Shown here one piece after another: positions 61,749-64,000 of a stretch of 64,000 nucleotides of DNA. Each line of letters starts with the position of its first letter. The first letter of the stretch is position 1. The translations under genes were made by a program, and so were the position numbers. The DNA lies in assembly GCF_003269275.1 (NCBI RefSeq), contig NZ_QLTS01000001.1, positions 186,001 through 250,000 on the forward strand, given 5' to 3'. This DNA is from Phascolarctobacterium faecium DSM 14760 (GTDB taxonomy: Bacteria; Bacillota; Negativicutes; Acidaminococcales; Acidaminococcaceae). Under the pieces are notes generated by a model. The model did not search any database. It was not told the DNA's origin and was given only the letters and a program-made list of their open reading frames with translations.

Positions 61749-62299
61749 TTCTTCACCCCACTTCTCTGAATTTCCAAAGTAAAATCAATAACGCCAGCAG
61801 TACTGCTGTTATTATTGTTGCTTTCATCGGCAGAAATCAGCTGCACATTGGCAATATCAGGCCGTGCCTGTAAAAGACTGATGAATTTAACAATATCGTC
61901 CATTTTCATGGCTTTACCGGCAATGCTCATCTGATCTGGCTTATTGCCCTGTTTAACACTTGTCAGCCAGCAGCCGTAAGGTGTAACATTGCCCAGTTCA
62001 GCAAGGGAACGGCTCCAGACGATGCGGTCTTTAGAAAGATTGCGTACGATAGTATTGCGTTTATTTACTTCCGCATTCTGCTGCTGAGCTTTATCAAAAC
62101 GTTCCTGCCAGACTTTCATTGAAACTATACCTTCATTCACATCGCTGAGCTTACTTTCAGTATACTTGAACATTGCCAAATGGTAACCCCACAGTAAAAT
62201 GCTCAGTCCTAAAAATACATAAGCTATAATACGATAAAGTTTCCATGTAGGAAACTCACTTTTGCGCCTGTACTCAGGTAAAAGATTGATTCTAATCAT
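61745..62299 (-). CDS. pilN: Type IV pilus inner-membrane protein PilN
   Basis: 184 residues. The cytoplasmic tip INLLPEYRR (residues 3-11), which binds PilM, precedes a membrane helix (about 24-44) and a periplasmic coiled coil and ferredoxin-like fold (MSIAGKAMKMDDIVKFIS). The start overlaps the end of pilM by eight bases. Confidence 0.88.
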   Translation of the reverse strand: MIRINLLPEYRRKSEFPTWKLYRIIAYVFLGLSILLWGYHLAMFKYTESKLSDVNEGIVSMKVWQERFDKAQQQNAEVNKRNTIVRNLSKDRIVWSRSLAELGNVTPYGCWLTSVKQGNKPDQMSIAGKAMKMDDIVKFISLLQARPDIANVQLISADESNNNNSSTAGVIDFTLEIQRSGVKK

Positions 62300-63365
62300 C
62301 TGCTTCCCCTCCGTACAAAGCAGCGCCTATTGCAACAGTCAGCGCTCCCAGATATTTTTTCAGTTCTCTCTGATCAAGTTTATCTACAAAAGTAACTGCT
62401 TGACGCAAATCGTTAACGACAACCTTCATTTCCATACCTTCGCTCAAAAATTCGGACAATCCGGCCATATTTGCACCGCCGCCTGCCAAAACCAGATGCG
62501 TAAATCTTGCATCCTTTTTATTGATCAAATAATATTCACAGGTTCTGCGTACTTCACGTCCCAGATTTTCAACCTCGTTGAAAAATTCTGCAAATTTAGT
62601 TTTATCTGTTTCCAGGCTGCTCAAAAGCAACTCATCTTCCAGTTTGATCTTTTCAGCAGCCGTCAGGTCAACGCCAGCACCGTTAGCAATAGCGGCATTA
62701 AACATCTGCCCTCCCTGGGGAATACTGCGCTGCGCAACAGGAGCACCGTTCTGAAAAATAGTCAGCATCGAATATGAACGCCCTATATCAAGCAAAACGA
62801 AGTTTTCCAACTGCCTGGGCAAGGTTCTATAAGCAGACAAAACTTCGATATCAATACCAATAGTATGCCAGGCCAGCGCATCACTGATTTCCAGCAGTGA
62901 ATCAATAACATCCTTAGGTGAAGCAACCAAAAGCACAGGCTGCAGACCTTCATTAGTATATGCACCAAATTTAGCCGAATCCACATAATAAGTATCAGCT
63001 TCATAAGGAACATACTGACTGGAATCCCAAGCTACAGACTGTTTCATTTCTTCGTCAGGCATTTCCGGCATATCGATCTCACGTACAAAAGCATTACGAC
63101 CGCCTACAGTAAAAACCGCATGCCTGGCATTAAAATCATATTTTGCCACCAAGCCTTTAATAAAGCTTATCATCGCATCACTGTTACGGACAAATCCATT
63201 ATTGATAAGCTCCAGTGGCAGCTCTGCTACAGCAAAACAACTAACTACAGGCTTACTGCCTGTTTCTATCTGCACCATTTTTATACTTCCGGTGCCGATA
63301 TCGACGCCAACTATTTTTGACGGCTTTGTGTGAAACATTCTTTTTACGATGGCTTGCACATTCAC
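62292..63365 (-). CDS. pilM: Type IV pilus assembly ATPase-fold protein PilM
   Basis: 357-residue actin-like (FtsA-type) protein. Phosphate-1 motif VGVDIGTGSIKMVQIE near residue 19, LLDIGRSYS as the second phosphate loop and VLAGGGANMAGL as the adenosine motif. It docks on the PilN tip at the inner face of the membrane. GTG start eight bases after GGAGGT. First gene of pilMNO, with its own promoter in the end of the prepilin peptidase gene. Confidence 0.93.
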   Translation of the reverse strand: MNVQAIVKRMFHTKPSKIVGVDIGTGSIKMVQIETGSKPVVSCFAVAELPLELINNGFVRNSDAMISFIKGLVAKYDFNARHAVFTVGGRNAFVREIDMPEMPDEEMKQSVAWDSSQYVPYEADTYYVDSAKFGAYTNEGLQPVLLVASPKDVIDSLLEISDALAWHTIGIDIEVLSAYRTLPRQLENFVLLDIGRSYSMLTIFQNGAPVAQRSIPQGGQMFNAAIANGAGVDLTAAEKIKLEDELLLSSLETDKTKFAEFFNEVENLGREVRRTCEYYLINKKDARFTHLVLAGGGANMAGLSEFLSEGMEMKVVVNDLRQAVTFVDKLDQRELKKYLGALTVAIGAALYGGEADD

Positions 63366-63423
63366 TTGCGCAGACCTCCTTGATTCGTATAAATAAAATC
63401 AGTTTTAATACTATATTTTATAA

Positions 63424-63453
63424 ATTATATCATAAATTCATAAACTCATACAA
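63424..63453 (-). promoter_or_regulatory. Promoter of pilMNO
   Basis: Minus strand: TTGTAT (63448-63453), 18 bases, TATAAT (63424-63429) with TG at the extended position. The -35 overlaps the stop codon of the prepilin peptidase gene. Confidence 0.5.
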
Positions 63454-64000
63454 ACAAATTCCAGTAAAAATAAATTAAATATGGAGAAAACAAAAGCGCA
63501 ATATAAGCTCCGATACATAAAAACGGTCCAAACGGAATCGGATCTTTACGCTGCTTGATACCGGAAGCCAGCAGCAGCACCCCGATTATCCCCCCAAAAA
63601 CAAAAGCCAGCATCAGACAGACGATACTCGCCTTAAACCCAAGCCAAACGCCTAAAACAAAACTGAGCTTAACATCGCCAGCACCCATTCCACCGCGACT
63701 CAGCAAAAATATCAGCAGCATCAGCCCACCGGCAAATAAAGCCCCATATAAAGAATCCCACATGTCCGGTAAAGCATAATAGGCATAAATGATACCTGTC
63801 GGCAGCATCAGCATCAAAATTTCATCCAGCAGAATTTGATGATCCAGATCAATAAAAGCCTGCACGATCAGGCAAGCTACAAAAAAGAAAACCAGTATTA
63901 TTTTTAAGCCAGGCAAATAATACAAGCCGCACAAAGCAAATAAAATACCTGTCAAAAGTTCTACCAGCATATAACGGGCGCTATACGCAGCATTACAGTA
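63446..64000 (-). CDS. pilD: Type 4 prepilin peptidase, partial (N-terminus beyond window)
   Basis: The frame stays open to the right edge. The last visible residues upstream (YCNAAYSARY) match the end of the CxxC...ISxRYPLVE region of prepilin peptidases, so the gene starts outside the window and about 185 codons are seen. The two catalytic aspartates lie in AFIDLDHQ and GGMGAGDVKL, on cytoplasmic loops between membrane helices. It cleaves the leader of type IV pilins and N-methylates the new end. Neighbouring pilMNO supports the role. Confidence 0.92.
   Translation of the reverse strand, partial: YCNAAYSARYMLVELLTGILFALCGLYYLPGLKIILVFFFVACLIVQAFIDLDHQILLDEILMLMLPTGIIYAYYALPDMWDSLYGALFAGGLMLLIFLLSRGGMGAGDVKLSFVLGVWLGFKASIVCLMLAFVFGGIIGVLLLASGIKQRKDPIPFGPFLCIGAYIALLFSPYLIYFYWNLFV

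Overview
The window looks like chromosome of a diderm Firmicute of the class Negativicutes. A PolC-type replicase, RemA, RNase HIII, RqcH and the YlxR/L7Ae gene pair are Firmicute traits. An RND efflux pump, PilMNO, an ArnT-like transferase and an ABC surface-glycan exporter point to an outer membrane. I cannot fix the genus; an Acidaminococcaceae-like organism would fit. Almost everything is on the minus strand. The clear sigma-A promoters share a TGN-TATAAT or near-TATAAT box.

Region 1 (1-15.1 kb) is core housekeeping. First comes a minus-strand operon: secreted orphan, yicC, remA, gmk and the start of the next gene. A plus-strand rqcH diverges from it. Then follow ydcF and a glycerol-1-phosphate dehydrogenase, rpsO with its own promoter and leader, and the classical rimP-nusA-rnpM-L7Ae-infB-rbfA-nrnA-truB-ribF operon.

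Region 2 (15.1-31 kb) holds yaaA, then a long operon read from pyrH down to bcp: pyrH, frr, a PASTA-like small gene, a 2[4Fe-4S] ferredoxin, uppS, cdsA, dxr, rseP, ispG, proS, mgtC, polC, bcp. It covers recycling of ribosomes, UMP, isoprenoid and phospholipid precursors, envelope proteolysis and replication. PolC appears to lack the usual inserted 3'-5' exonuclease. Upstream is the rpsB-tsf operon.

Region 3 (31-49 kb) is accessory. After a class I aminotransferase and a DUF4143 ATPase comes a ~15 kb minus-strand cluster that probably forms one operon from a promoter at ~49.04 kb. The first part reads like bacillosamine-type sugar synthesis plus export: CapD/PglF-like dehydratase, DegT/PglE-like aminotransferase, PglC-like phosphosugar transferase, a hexapeptide acetyltransferase, Wzm and Wzt, and a PglD/NeuD-like acyltransferase. 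The second part is a miniature acyl-carrier-protein pathway: two KAS III enzymes, two SDR reductases, three carrier proteins, an AMP-forming ligase, an MBL-fold hydrolase and two related tandem-GNAT proteins. No polymerising glycosyltransferase is present. My reading (inference) is that the ACP pathway makes an unusual acyl group that decorates an amino sugar of a surface glycan. The promoter contains an eight-G tract beside the -35 element, so expression may be phase variable. This cluster is the best candidate for an undescribed system.

Region 4 (49-64 kb) is an operon from an RND pump through larB, larC, rnhC, a YdjC deacetylase, a YbhN-like membrane protein, a GalE-like epimerase and an ArnT-like glycosyltransferase. 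It is followed by pilM-pilN-pilO and a prepilin peptidase gene that runs off the right edge. No rRNA, tRNA, insertion sequence, prophage or CRISPR array was seen.
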